Assembly (NCBI GenBank): GCA_047495785.1
Contig: JBLDXI010000024.1
Coordinates: 3,410,001-3,474,000, forward strand
DNA length: 64,000 nucleotides
Direction: 5' to 3'
Source of the DNA: Lepidodermella squamata
Lineage: Eukaryota; Gastrotricha
Shown in pieces: positions 21,795-33,600 of the stretch. A program made the position numbers and the translations under genes. The notes below the pieces were generated by a model. It ran no database searches. It saw only the letters and a list, made by a program, of their open reading frames with translations, and had not been told where the DNA came from. Each line of letters opens with the position of its first letter. Position 1 is the first letter of the stretch.

Positions 21795-22270
21795 ATGCTG
21801 CTATCCCAGGCTGCTATCAAAGCCCCGTATGTAATAGGAATCGTCATATTTCCGGCGTTGATCCTTTTGGCGAATTTTCGTCTAATTGGTAAGAATTAAG
21901 ACTCCTAACTTCCAACATATTTTTATTCGACATTGAAATTTAAGCTTCGGATTGCAGTGGTTCCGCGCCCGGAAACGACTGCCCCGGTCGAGACAATAAC
22001 AATTGTTGTAGGAACAGTGGATCATGCATAGACGGCAACTATTGCCGTTGTTTGGCGCCTTATAATTCAATGTATTGTGGGAAAAGTAAGTTAGCAATGC
22101 CCTCTAAAAAGCAGATGAAAAGTTTGATATATTTCCTATTTCATCAGAGGAAGGTGATTTCTGTTCCACCTCCAGAACCGCCGACTATCCTCCGTGCGAG
22201 AACGGCGGGACATGCGAAGATAAACAATGCACTTGCCCAGTTGGAACTACTGGTAGATACTGTGAAATAG
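21795..22270 (+). CDS. Extra N-terminal cassette 1 (signal peptide + two EGF exons)
   Basis: Exons 21795-21888, 21945-22085 and 22148-22270. They are intact, in phase, and encode a 31-residue hydrophobic leader closely related to that of gene A (FPALILLA), then two EGF-like units. The last exon ends GRYCEI at a GTCTGT donor in phase 1, exactly like gene A exon 3. The nearest compatible acceptor downstream is the 24-nt micro-exon of gene B at 30835, 8.5 kb away. It is either an alternative first-exon set for gene B or a stranded fragment of a lost gene copy. The absence of stops or splice-site damage favours function. Confidence 0.7.
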
Positions 22271-22279
22271 GTCTGTTTT

Positions 22280-22735
22280 TCTTTACAAATTCGATTCTTT
22301 CGAAATACAACCGTTATAAAAGCGTAGCTTCGCAACGGGCTACAGTAACTATGATTTAATAAGAAATTATATGTATACATTTCCATTTCATACTGTCCAT
22401 TTCCATATACACATACCATTCATACCGTGAACCGTGATGTTCTGCTTTCCTACCTAATACCTAAGTTTTCTGTTATCTGTTATGCCTTATGCAATACAAC
22501 GCAAAACAGTTATGTTCTAAACGCAAACAAAACTAAAACAAGCTAAATCGAAGTTGAGCAAAACAAAACTCGGTTCTCGGTTATCAGCAAAGACGTTAAA
22601 ATCAATGTAGAAGGTCAATTATGATTGTTTATTCGCAGAATGTCAATGAATTTTTACGAAATAAAAGTCCGCACTCATTAATAGCAAGAATGAAATGCTA
22701 ACTAGAACCGTTCAGGCTCATTATTAGGCAGCTTA
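22280..22735. other. Non-coding spacer, nothing recognised
   Basis: AT-rich sequence after extra cassette 1. No exon, repeat or RNA was identified. Confidence 0.4.
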
Positions 22736-23900
22736 TTAGGCAGTTCGTTCGCGATTTGCAAATAGCAGGCGAGTAAAGCATCGCGCTGCAACTTGTCAGC
22801 GGATTGCTGCATCGCAATAGGCCGATGCCGAGAAGACGCGTTCGACCTTAGACGAAATAAAAATTTGTGCACATCGAAATAGGCGGGAAATATGCGGATA
22901 ATATCTCATCATAATAGTTACCAAGTGAAAATCGATGGACTGTGCCAGGGCCAGAGGCGCACAAGGTACTGTTCGAGGCTCCGCTAGATTAGCGTACTGT
23001 ATAGTTCCTTCAATAAATGACAAGCCAGCATTAAAGTTGGCCTTGCACGAGGCGATTGGATTTTTGGTCGCTTGTTAAGGCCTTCAGTCGCTTCCGGTTT
23101 GACAGGCTCCAGTCTCGAATGGAATGTCGGTCAGCCGATTTCTGAAGTCAGCTGGAAAGCGTTGATCAAGGCCTTGGCCTTACTATAGGACGAGCAATCA
23201 ATCCTTTGGTTGATCAATACAACGCAGATTGTCACGCACGTAATTGTTGGATGCTGATCGGCGATGACGACGATGCCGCAATGCGCTTCAGCCAGCCCAA
23301 AATCGTAAAATTAAATTAAATTATCGCGTCCAAACATTCTCAGGTCCTAATTCAGAGCCAGGTCGCTGATGAGTGATTGGTGACCATCGAAATTTCGAGT
23401 AGCACAGATCAGCCAATGAGTCGGCCGCAGGTCGGCATCGATGAGGAAGCCGAAGAAAACTGAACTAGAGTCAGCGCGAGTCGTTTCTTCTATCTTGGCA
23501 ACGTAATTCATACTATATTTATCAATTGATAGAATCGCGTGCTGCCAAGCCCCATTGATCCCATTGATGCTATCATATCGACCATCAGAACAACACGTAG
23601 TTGGACTTTGACTCCGCAAAATCTGGCCTAAGATGTTACTTGCACTTCGAGAACTGGCTGCACCAAGTCAGCGCTTCGAAGCGCTGTATAACTCAAGCTG
23701 GTTTGTCTTTGGTAAATTTCTTGGCAGCTTGGCAACGCGTGATGCTGTTAGTGGCCTGACAAGCATTAGACAAGCAGTCTTCCATTGCCAAAACACCAAG
23801 GACGATTGAGGGTTCACCCATTCAAACAACGTGTTGCAAACACGAGGAGCCGATGTCGTCCATTAACCAGTCATCGCCTCGCATTCTAGCACAGCAGCGC
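22736..23900 (-). mobile_element. Decayed hAT-like DNA transposon, relic 1
   Basis: The minus strand near 22800-23020 encodes a segment with ISRLF, an IFISS turn and KVERVFSAS, resembling the C-terminal dimerisation motif of hAT transposases (SERVFSAAG). Further upstream on the same strand, 23347-23619 has FLIDADLRPTHWLICATRNFDGH, resembling the transposase core strand before the second acidic residue. Frames are broken by stops. A related degraded copy lies at 28200-28930. No terminal inverted repeats were identified. Family assignment is by motif only. Confidence 0.5.
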
Positions 23901-24019
23901 AATCGTGGTCTTTAGCATCTTCTTTCTCGATAGATCAAGTCAGTGTCACCTCGCTGAATCTTGGCTTCGACTAGCCGACCGGCTTTCAGGTGTTATTAGT
24001 TGCGTTGTTCAACTGAAGG

Positions 24020-24246
24020 CTCTACAATATATCGTTAGCGATGCGCCAAAACAACCACTTTGATGACTCATTCGATCGTACTTTAAGGAGCCCAACGTAA
24101 TGATGAAGTACGTTCGGCTTTTTGAGCACTGATCATACTGATCGTAATTTGAATTTACGTTTAATGGTCGAACGTACTTTCCTTAAAAAATCTATAAATG
24201 GCACAGTGATTGTTTTGGCGCGTCGCTAACGATATATACGATAGAG
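24020..24246. mobile_element. MITE-like palindromic element
   Basis: About 227 bp with terminal inverted repeats of at least 27 bp: TATATCGTTAGCGATGCGCC... at 24028 and its inverse ending at 24238, with one mismatch, extending outward to CTCTA/TAGAG. Internal arms around AAGTACGTTCG also pair. There is no coding capacity. No clear target-site duplication was seen. Confidence 0.6.
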
Positions 24247-24249
24247 TCA

Positions 24250-25254
24250 TACGATTCGGTAACGACTGAATATACCCATTTTTAATTTTAAGCGCAATAG
24301 GTATATTTTTACCATACGAACCGGTTATTAATATGTGCCTCAGTAGTGAAGATTTCAGCGATTACAGCTTGATTTGGGACGAGTTTTGACAAGGACAACT
24401 ACAACATTAGCGTGAGCATGAGAATTGGCGTGGTCCTGTGTGCGATGTGCTGTGTACTACCCAGCCCCCGGCGTATATGCTCCTCGCTAAAAAAACCCGA
24501 AAAAACCTCAGGGGCCCTTTTGTACGGAAGTACCCAAAACTACCTCCCAGATGGAGGATCTTTTCCCGTACATCGGCATTGTCATGACGACTGCCACAAT
24601 TTCGATGCTAAGCATATGTACTAGTACTATTGTACTTTACGTGACGAGATTATTTTAAAAAGAGTGAAATGAAGAGAAAAGAGGGAATCCGATGATTGCT
24701 GCGTGCTAAAATATTAAGGCTCTGCAAAGGGTGAACAGGCGCTTGTCAGTGACAGTGCGCAGGAGACGCTATTGAGGAGGTACATTGCAGAATTTATCTG
24801 ACAAAGGAAATGGAACTTGAGACTTGAGAGACACGGAGAGTTATGGGGCGGTAGAATGGGTGATCGAATTCAGAATAAACACCGGTGACTTCCAGGGGAA
24901 AGACGAACACTTTCGACGTCCTCACGCAGAGGCAGAACATGTCGAACGGCATTGTCAGCATAGCGGCTTCGTGCGATGGCCAGGACACCACATGCAGCCG
25001 ATTCGATCACTGCATTGCCGAAAATACTAATCGGGCCTTATTCGCAACTTAGCACTATCTGCATCGATACATTTAACGAACGGAATTGCCCCGTTCTTCC
25101 CTCTGTTTCAGACTATTTTTCCAGTCTTTCGTTCGTCACTTTGCCACTATAGGAACTGGGGATCAAAAGAAACATAAGCACAAAAGCATTCGAGAAATTT
25201 CTCAGCGACATCTCGCTCAACATCGCAACATCACGGTTGCCTCTGGCATTGAAT
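24250..25254. other. Non-coding spacer, nothing recognised
   Basis: Between the palindromic element and the third upstream module. Short open frames exist but show no domain, no homology between copies and no good splice context. Confidence 0.4.
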
Positions 25255-25723
25255 GAATAATTCTTGTATGTAAATCATGTAAATGATGGTGTTTAGATCG
25301 AATGCTGACGTGCGCCTTTTCGGCGTCGGCAATGTTGGTGGGCAACGCTGATAGTCGTTAGGCAGCAGGCGACAAAACGTTTTTGCACCCCAATGTTCCT
25401 CACACCAAAACGTACCTACATACAGCGTTTCGAAAGAGCGCAATCCTAATCAAACCAGCTATTCAGATGCTTGCGCGAAAAGTGTGAAGGGTAAATACAT
25501 TTCAAGGTGCGAGTGCGAGATAACTTGATCTATCGATCGAGACATCCTGACGTCATTCATTTGTCCCTGCTTCAGAATATAGTCAACGCCGAGAAAATAC
25601 AGCTGAATCATGAATAAGCAGTCTCTAGCAGAGTAGAAGGAGAAAACTCTTTAATTAAAATACGCCAGCGTATCGCGATTGATGATGCTATCGCCCTTGA
25701 TCGAAACGCCCGATAAGCGAAGA
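25255..25723 (+). promoter_or_regulatory. Upstream module of extra cassette 2
   Basis: Shares ordered blocks with the other modules: GCGCCTTTTCGGCGTCGGCAA, GTCGTTAGGCAGCAGGCG, TTTCGAAAGAGCGCAATC, TGTGAAGGGTAAATA, and GATCTATCGATCGAGA. It is closest to the module before gene B (29760-30217). It ends at the ATG of extra cassette 2. Regulatory function is inferred. Confidence 0.45.
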
Positions 25724-26133
25724 ATGGATATATTCTTCTTCATATTAATTCTTCTGGCAAACTTCCTACGTGGTAGGGCTTTAGATTGTTAACATGCAAG
25801 CATTGTTTTGTAACAAATTTGAAATTCAAGTTTCGCAAGCTGGAATATTCTGTTCCAGTGGAAACGGAAACTGTGGTAATTGCTGCAGGAACGGCGGGAC
25901 CTGCATCAACGGCGAGTATTGCCGATGTGAGGCGCCTTATAATTCAATATATTGTGGAAAAAGTAAGTTAACAACACATTGGCCTCCAAAAAAGTTGATG
26001 AAATGTCCAGCTGACGGTGACCTCTGCTCGACTTCGATACTTGACCAATATCCACCATGCGAAAACGGTGGAACTTGTTCATACCAGAAGTGCACTTGCC
26101 CACCAGGGACAAGCGGCAGATATTGTGAAATAG
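25724..26133 (+). CDS. Extra N-terminal cassette 2 (signal peptide + two EGF exons)
   Basis: Exons 25724-25772, 25831-25962 and 26011-26133, all in phase. The leader (MDIFFFILILLANFLR) is the short type seen in gene B ([15 protein letters not shown]). The two EGF units carry NCCRNGGTC and CENGGTC. The donor after GRYCEI is GTATGT, phase 1, so it could splice to the gene B micro-exon at 30835. A 1.2-kb inverted-repeat element begins about 10 bp after the donor. Same alternatives as for cassette 1: alternative first exons of gene B, or a remnant. Confidence 0.7.
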
Positions 26134-26143
26134 GTATGTTATA

Positions 26144-27372
26144 GGGCGATTCACAAACTCGTGTTTTCCACATGAATGAGGCAAAAGATTTTTTGCAGGC
26201 TCACTTGAATCATGAACGATGAAGGAAACCCTTTCACAAATTATTTTTCATAATTCATGATTCAAATAACTGCTTGGCCAATTTTTTCTTTTTATATGCG
26301 GTCAAAAAAGGAATGCGGCCGCAAGGCACAGAACTCGCCACACTTGGCATGATAGTTCTAGATTTTGGACGTTTATGTCATTATGTCTTTTTTCACTGTT
26401 GACTTGGAAATTTTAATTCTCCTATGATTGAGGCTAAAAAACGATACAGAAATAGTGTTTCTGTATTCCTGTACAATACAGAAACACTTTTATTAAGATG
26501 GACTTTTTATTATCGCATTTTCCTATATAAATGGCGTACAAGATCACTTTTCCCCGCACTTTCTAGCTACGTTTCTCCGAGTTTTTAGCAGATACAGAGG
26601 AGAACTCATGACTGTATTCATCTTCGGTTCCTGCGGAACCTCGATTCATACAGTCATTCGTACAAGAAAAGTGTTTCTGTATTCTGACCCATCCAAGATT
26701 GCTTAAATGTCCTATTGAAAAATCTATTAAAAATTTGATTGTTTAAAAATATAGCATTTTTAAGCAACATTTATGGCCCCAATCTTCGACTAGAACACTA
26801 GAACTTCGACTATAGAACACACTAATTAAAATGAGTAATTAGTCGAAACTGATTTGTTTTTGCTAAAATATTTATCCTTGGGCTTTATACTAGCTATTTT
26901 CGGCTATGATAATATCGGCTATTGCTTTGAATTTCAAATTCAATGTAATGACTAGCCTTCAAATAAGCGGTCACAGTGCGCAATATAATCGGGAAAGTTC
27001 GAAAATTAAATTTGCATGGGACTTTTTCAAATTCTGCAAGTCAAAACAAAAATGGATGATAATGACAGGAACGCCATCAACCACCGAAGCTCGCTAGTTG
27101 CATAGTGGCTTAGCTCTGAACATGCGAAACCAACATCATGGGTTCTGTGCTCAGTGGCGGCTTCGTTCTTTTCGGTCAAAGCAAGTCGCACACAAAAAAA
27201 TCGTTATTTGAAATCATGAATCATGAATTATGACAAATAATTTGTGAAAGGGTTTCGTTCATCGTTCATGATTCAAATGGCTTCTCGGCCGTTTTTGCAA
27301 GAGATGAATTTAGCGCATAAAAAAGGACGATGAATCATGAATGTGTATTTTACACACGAGTTTGTGAACCCC
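26144..27372. mobile_element. 1.2-kb non-autonomous DNA element with long inverted arms
   Basis: The ends are inverted repeats of roughly 150 bp. The outermost block (TTCACAAACTCGTGT, 26150-26164) is matched inverted near 27352-27368. An inner block around 26203-26260 (GAATCATGAACGATGAA, CCCTTTCACAAATTATTT) is matched inverted near 27215-27290. The interior has no transposase. It sits in the intron right after extra cassette 2. A second, nested inverted pair (ATACAGAAACACTTTT) spans about 26473-26690. The superfamily is not assigned. Confidence 0.65.
26608..26657. repeat. Strong 50-nt hairpin
   Basis: ATGACTGTATTCATC...CGGTTCC, a TGC loop, then GGAACCTCGAT...TACAGTCAT. The arms pair almost throughout, over about 23 bp. 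It lies in the centre of the nested inverted pair inside the 26144-27372 element. Probably a cruciform or foldback core of that element. Confidence 0.7.
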
Positions 27373-28199
27373 ACTTATCGATGCTAGGGTAAGGCTACCC
27401 AAATATGCATAAACAAGTATGGCTTTTTCAAACGCTTGCTATTCCTTAACCATGAGGTTCCCACCAATTTCAGCAACTCACTTAATTAGCAAATATTCGG
27501 ACACCGATTTAAGAGGGTAGGAAGCTTAGTGGTGTGTGGGATGTGAGAGCGATGCTTCAAATCCGCAGATTTCCGCTCCTATCCGCGAACGAACGAAGAC
27601 ACCCCACGAGTCGTTCGTTCGCTCCGTCCGTCTGTACGTTCAGACAGGAGGATATGAGCGTACGCTTATAAAACAGGAAACCGTCACTATCAAAGGCCGT
27701 CAGGCCGACACAGCTTAATGTTACATTTCTTTTTCGAAATAATGTTTGATTAAATTTAGGCATTTCCAATCAAAGGGTGACAAATTGCAGCAATTGCAGG
27801 GGAACAAAGGGGTGAAATTTATTAGTTCACCGTTGTTCAAAACCAACATATGTTCGGCGTTGTTTACCACGCCGGTCTGGGTCGCCCTCAGACAGATGAG
27901 CTTACAGGTATCGAGGAAAAAATTTGCGCGTATCTGAAGATCTTTTAGTGGATATTGCGCTAGTTATTATAACTTTTGGCTCAGCACCCATCCAGCAGCT
28001 GCCCAGCACAAAGCTGGATGATGCTGGATTGTCTTAAAGCCATGAAATTACGGGATGAGCAAATAGCATTGAATTTTGCTGGACAGTGCTGGAAGCCAGC
28101 ACTTGAACCTACTTCATCCGGCCTCTGATTTAGCACCCTCTGACCCGATCCTGCCATAGTGCTGGATCGAAAGTTACATCTCACGTCAGAACGAGGGAC
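27373..28199. other. Non-coding spacer, nothing recognised
   Basis: No supported gene. The open frames are short and lack motifs. A run of near-repeats GCTGGAT/AGTGCTGGA lies around 28010-28165. Confidence 0.4.
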
Positions 28200-28930
28200 A
28201 TTCTGAGCGGTTTCCAAATGAAACGCGTTAGACCGTGCCAGGGCCAGAGAGGCGAGCTTCAGGCCGAGGCTCCACTAGATTGGCGTAGGTACTGCTAAGG
28301 TTCCTTCTGCAAGTGGCAAGCCGATATTGATGTCGGCGCTAAACGAGACGATTGGATTTTCGACCATTTTATAAGGCCTTCAGCCGCTTCGGGTTGACTG
28401 TAATTTCGTTCAGCAAATTTCTGACATCAGTGGGCCAAGCGTTGGCCATAGTGGGCCATAGGGCTGGCTATGCAGGTCGCCCAGCCGAGGGTCGATGTAG
28501 GGGGCGAGCAGAAGCCTTCCATCTTTTTTTGACCGGCATACCCGACTTTCAAGCCAGTTGCCAGATCAAGGAGCAAGCAAGGAGCAGATCCAACGTGCTG
28601 TAACGTAACGCACCGAGATCTTGCCATCCATTAGCCTTTCAACTCGCTATCGGTGTCTTCAACATCTCTTGCTTAGATAAATTCAGAAAAGTCATTTCGA
28701 ACTGGCCGAACCTCGGCTTCGAGTAGCAGACCAGCTTTGTTGATATTTGTTGTTGTTACGGTCGTCGCTTTGAACAGAACCGGCGCAGGTAGTTCAGCCG
28801 GATGATGTGACGAAAGCAGAGCTGTCATAGATTCGCTCCGCAATATTTTCGGCGGTATGTTAAACTGAAAGGGCACACAGTAGCTCAGTAGATAGCTGCC
28901 TGCTGTGCATTGAGCGTCAAGATCGGGCAT
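28200..28930 (-). mobile_element. Decayed hAT-like DNA transposon, relic 2
   Basis: Aligns with relic 1: CCGTGCCAGGGCCAGAG, GAGGCTCCACTAGATTGGCGTA, GAGACGATTGGATTTTCG, and AAGGCCTTCAGCCGCTTC match 22937-23100. It has the same orientation and is more degraded. No terminal repeats were found. Confidence 0.45.
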
Positions 28931-29759
28931 GAGTTAGATCCCCACCCGGCCATGCACCTGGGTCGATCGTGATTCCTCAAGATACTCCATCGAGTTTTAC
29001 TAAAGTGAAAAGTGGGCAGCGAGAATATCTTGGAAACGAAACCGTTTCAAAACAAACGGTTTTCGGGGTTTTATCCCTCAGTGGGGCCTTGATTTAGAAG
29101 AAAATCTGAAACCTGGCGGTCATCGGGGAACTGTGGCCTCGAGCGTTAGGCAGTGAATGAATTCTAGATCAAACTACATAGTGTACGAAGTGTGGTGTGT
29201 TGTACGGTCTCAAACAACGGCGATATCTTGCTAATGCGTAATTCGTGTTCCGCCGTTATTCCTGCAACCGCAACAGCCTTCCCGTCTGTGTAGCCAGATT
29301 GTGAAACTTAAATTTAAAATATTTTACAAGACGATGTGACTATAGTGTAGCAGTCTAAAGCCGTATAAACTGTGCGGAAATTCGCCAGAATCATCGGGCG
29401 TGATTTTACCAGGATTTTTCAGAATCAATGACTAATACATTTAACTGGAGAGGAATTTTAAGTAAGTATAAGTACTTTTAAATGCAAAATAAATTAATTG
29501 CTAATCACCCAACGGTTGCGGCATGCGGCGGGGTCGCGCAATTCTTTCCTTATACTGAAATATCATTGGGTTTATTGTTTTTTCTAACGATTCTAACGGT
29601 TTTTTCTAAATTCTGCCAAATTTTCCTGATGCGCAGCAACTGCGCTGTTTCTGCATGTTTTCCAGCCCTGGGAGTATGGGAACAATAGCCTTGTAAAAAC
29701 TTTCTCCGCTGCTTTGTTCCGATCAACATCGCAAAAAAGCCTCGTTCCCTTGTTCCTAA
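28931..29759. other. Non-coding spacer, nothing recognised
   Basis: AT-rich with no supported exon or repeat. The 68-codon open frame at 29482 has no recognisable motif and is not supported by a paralogous copy. Confidence 0.4.
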
Positions 29760-30217
29760 TCATGAATAAATAATTCTTTGACTTGCAAGTAACTCTGTTT
29801 ACGTCAAATGTTTCGTGTGCGCTTTGTCAGCGTCACCAAGGTCGGCGGACAACACCGATAGTCGTTAAGCAGCAAGCGGCGGGAGGTTTATTCGCACCCG
29901 GATGTTCCGAACAGCAAATAACAGCTGTTTCGAAAGCGCGCAATCATAATAAGACTTATTTTTATTGCACTGACTTTGGTGAAATGTGTGAAGGGTAAAT
30001 AAACTTGGAGGTGACAGCTTTTGATCTATTGATCGAGATATCTCACCTTTAGCAAACTTCATCATTACTTCGTCAAAACTATGTTCGAATTGGGCAGATT
30101 CACGACGCATGACGGTCACATTAAGTGTTTAGTTAGAGTTAGAGTGACATAAGAGAAAAAACTCTGCAGGTAAAATCACGGTCGATGCCTTCGATCAAAT
30201 CGACTAATTGGCTAAGA
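29760..30217 (+). promoter_or_regulatory. Upstream module of gene B cassette
   Basis: Ordered blocks shared with the other four modules: ATGAATAAATAATTCTTTGAC, GCGCTTTGTCAGCGTCACCAAGG, GTCGTTAAGCAGCAAGCG, GCAAATAACAGCTGTTTCGA, GTGTGAAGGGTAAATAAACT, and GATCTATTGATCGAGATAT. It ends at the gene B ATG. This is the intact counterpart of the relic at 4290-4670 in gene A's intron. Confidence 0.5.
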
Positions 30218-30620
30218 ATGGATATATGTTTTATACTCATTCTTCTGGCGAGCTTCCGCCTAGTTGGTACGGCTTTAGATTGCTAACTTGAATCATTAAA
30301 AGACAATTCGAAATACAAGTTTCACAAAATGGCTGCACCGGAAACGGAAACTGTAATTCTTGCTGTAAGAACGGTGGAACCTGCATTAACAACGATTATT
30401 GCCGTTGTGTCATACCGTACAATACACCACACTGTGGCGATGGTAAGTTGCTACCCAGCGGCTTGACAGGCGCAAAGGTTTAAACAATTTTTGCCAGACA
30501 ATGGTAACCTTTGCGCTACAACGGCGAATAGCGACTATCCGCCTTGCGAAAACGGGGGGACGTGTTCAAACAAGCAATGCTTCTGTCCTATCGGGGTAAC
30601 TGGGAGATACTGTGAAATAG
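30218..30620 (+). other. Gene B N-terminal cassette: signal peptide + EGF1 + EGF2
   Basis: Exons 30218-30266, 30320-30442 and 30498-30620. The leader is [16 protein letters not shown], 16 residues before the phase-1 splice. EGF1 has [10 protein letters not shown] and EGF2 has CENGGTC, ending GRYCEI before GTCTGT. The splice to the micro-exon at 30835 keeps frame. Confidence 0.82.
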
Positions 30621-33600
30621 GTCTGTTTTCAAAATCTTAAATACAATCTTAACACATATTCGAATCGTGAACTGATGTTGTGGGACCACACATCACCCGT
30701 TAGAAGGTTGACCATGGGTTAATAAAATATAACATTATTATTAATATCCACATCTTTTCAAAAACACTTCAATTGTACACTATTACTTTCGTATCTTTTA
30801 ATAACATTCGTTTTTCCATTTAAATTCCCTACAGGTACACCGATAACAACACCTGCACGTATGCTTGAATATAAAATAATTTTCGAGCATTTATGAGCTT
30901 TCTTGCAGCGACCTGCACCTTAAATTGCAAAAATGGAGGTACCTGTATAGCGACAGATACTTGCAGATGCACATCGGGATGGACCGGCACAGACTGCAGC
31001 GCTGGTAAGTCTTATCGTAGTGGAAAAAGTTTCGAGCTATTAGTGAAAATTGACAGCTATTTGCTCTTCATCTTGTCAAAATGGCGGAACTTGTTCGGCC
31101 CCGAACACTTGCACATGTGCAAGTGGGTATAATGGCACTCTATGTGGCACACGTAAGCTTCAATTTCATGCGATATTATCATGCGAGTTAATATGTTTTC
31201 TTTGCGGTTCTATATTTATAGCGGTTTGCTCTCCAAGCTGTCAGAACGGTGGAACTTGTTCCTCGCCCAACAATTGCGTTTGCGCCTCTGGGTACAATGG
31301 AACTTCCTGTCAATTGGGTAAACAATTCTACATTTCACAAAAATAGATAATTCATTAAAATAATTTCCCTCAGCTATTTGCTCGCAAGCATGTTTGAATG
31401 GTGGGAGTTGTACTAGGCCAAACGTCTGCACCTGCACTCCAAGTTGGAATGGAACAACGTGTTCAATCCGTAAATCAGCCAGTTCAGTAATTCAACTCTT
31501 GATGTTATCTATATCTCAGCCGTCTGCAATCCATCGTGTCAAAATGGGGGCACCTGTTCGAACCCGAACAGCTGCACTTGCCCGGCTGGTTATACTGGCA
31601 ACAGCTGCCAAAATGGTAGGAGTTTGCTGGCTTAGAACTTAAGTCATCATCAACTAGTTCCTTGAAGCAATTTGCAATCCATCTTGTCAAAATCTTGGCA
31701 CATGCTCCCGTCCCAATGTCTGCACATGCACTTCGCTTTGGAATGACTCGACGTGTTCAACACGTAAGGCTTTGAATCGTTTGGCAACAAGCTAATTAAG
31801 CAAATATTTCACGACTACAGCTGTCTGTAACCCCAGCTGCAATAATGGGGGAAATTGCACAAATGTATCTCCAACTTCCAATAAATGTCGATGTGCAGCA
31901 GGTTGGACTGGGCCCACTTGTTCAACCCGTAGGCTATTGATTAAGGTTAGTAAAGTTAGAAAATCTAGTTTTTTTCCTTTCAAGCAATATGCTCCACTGG
32001 TTGCGCTCACGGTGGCACATGTATCGCGCCAGACCTGTGTAAGTGCAACTATGGATGGAAAGGAGCAAATTGTTCGTTGCCAGCCTGCCCAACTTTAAAT
32101 GAATGCAACGGTCACGGGACATGCATTGCTCTCAACAACTGTACTTGTGACTTCTTATGGAAAGGAGACAGCTGTGACCAATGTTATTTTGACAGATTTT
32201 ATTGCAGTATGGACTGAAAAAATTACGGTCTTTTTCCCAGGGTACTGCCAAGACGGGTGGTGTTACAACGGAGGAAACTGCAGTGGACCTAAGTAACGTT
32301 TATTTTAGTTATGCAGTGTTGCAACTGTTTCAAATTTTACAGCCAGTGCCGCTGCCCACCGATTTGGCGTGGACCCCATTGCGAGCAACGTAAGATAATA
32401 CCATAATAGCAATTCGGAAAATTCTGCTGCATTTCCCATAGCTGTGTGCACTCCTGAATGTTCCAACGGTATCCATTTCATAGCCTCGTGTGATTTTTAT
32501 TAAGAAATATTTAATTAAGGCGGCTGGTGCTTGTGGGCTGGCGGTTTCAAGTAATGCCCTTCAATATTGTGAGAACTTCCATTTTTATCCATCTTTTCTA
32601 GGTGCCATTGTCCTTCAGGATGGACTGGGAACGACTGTACAATCCGTTTGTAACGATTTACGTATGTTTCGGTGGTTAATTTGGGCTCCTTATTTAGCGG
32701 ACCCTGCTTCTTATGCCGGACATCTAACTTTCACGAGTCAGAACGCTAAAACATGGGCTACGGAAGATGTTTACAAAAAATTTGTCCTTGACCCAAGCGC
32801 CTATCCTCAAGGATTTACATCGGCACGTAAGTCAAGTTTCCAGTTTGTTTCCCCTTTTGCCTATTCAATTTTCTCTGGCCTCTTTTGCAGCAACTAGTGT
32901 CGACAATTGCTGCCCCTGTGGATCCTTTTTTCAGGATAACAATTGCTATTTTGTTGTAAATCCTCACACGTCGTGGAATCTGGGAGAATACATGACACAG
33001 CCGCATTACGCAATGGCAACTTGTACCCATGCCGGAGCAACTTTAGCGACATTCGAAACTGGCGATTCACAGGCGAAAATGGCGAATCTAGTCAAATGGT
33101 TAGCAACGGAGCTGAATATTCAATTGGACAAAAAGCCAGTTGATCAGAGTTTGAACGAGTGGAACGATATCTGCTTAATTATTGGAGGATACCGAGATCA
33201 TACTCACAACACATGGTACTGGCAGACTTATCCACCAGTTGAAATCGACGCGAGTTTGTGGTATCGAGGCGAACCGCGTTACGATATTGAATTCTTATGC
33301 ATGATACCGGTAAGGAGGAAATGTCACATTCGAAGTGGAATTTTTGACCATTTCCTATACTAGCACAAGAAAAGACCTCTCTTGAGGACTTTCTATTACT
33401 GGTGGGGTGCTCAGCCGGCTGTCTGCATGATCCGCAATCCGTGTTCAAGCATGCCAGTTTGCAAGCCAGGCGTTGCGAAGAATAAAATCGAGAACATGCG
33501 AATCATGGATCGCTGCTACTCAACTGGAGTATCCACAGGCGGAGATTGGGGTAACGATTACGTAGACCGGCTGAAGGCTGAACAAATCTGTCAGGCAAAG

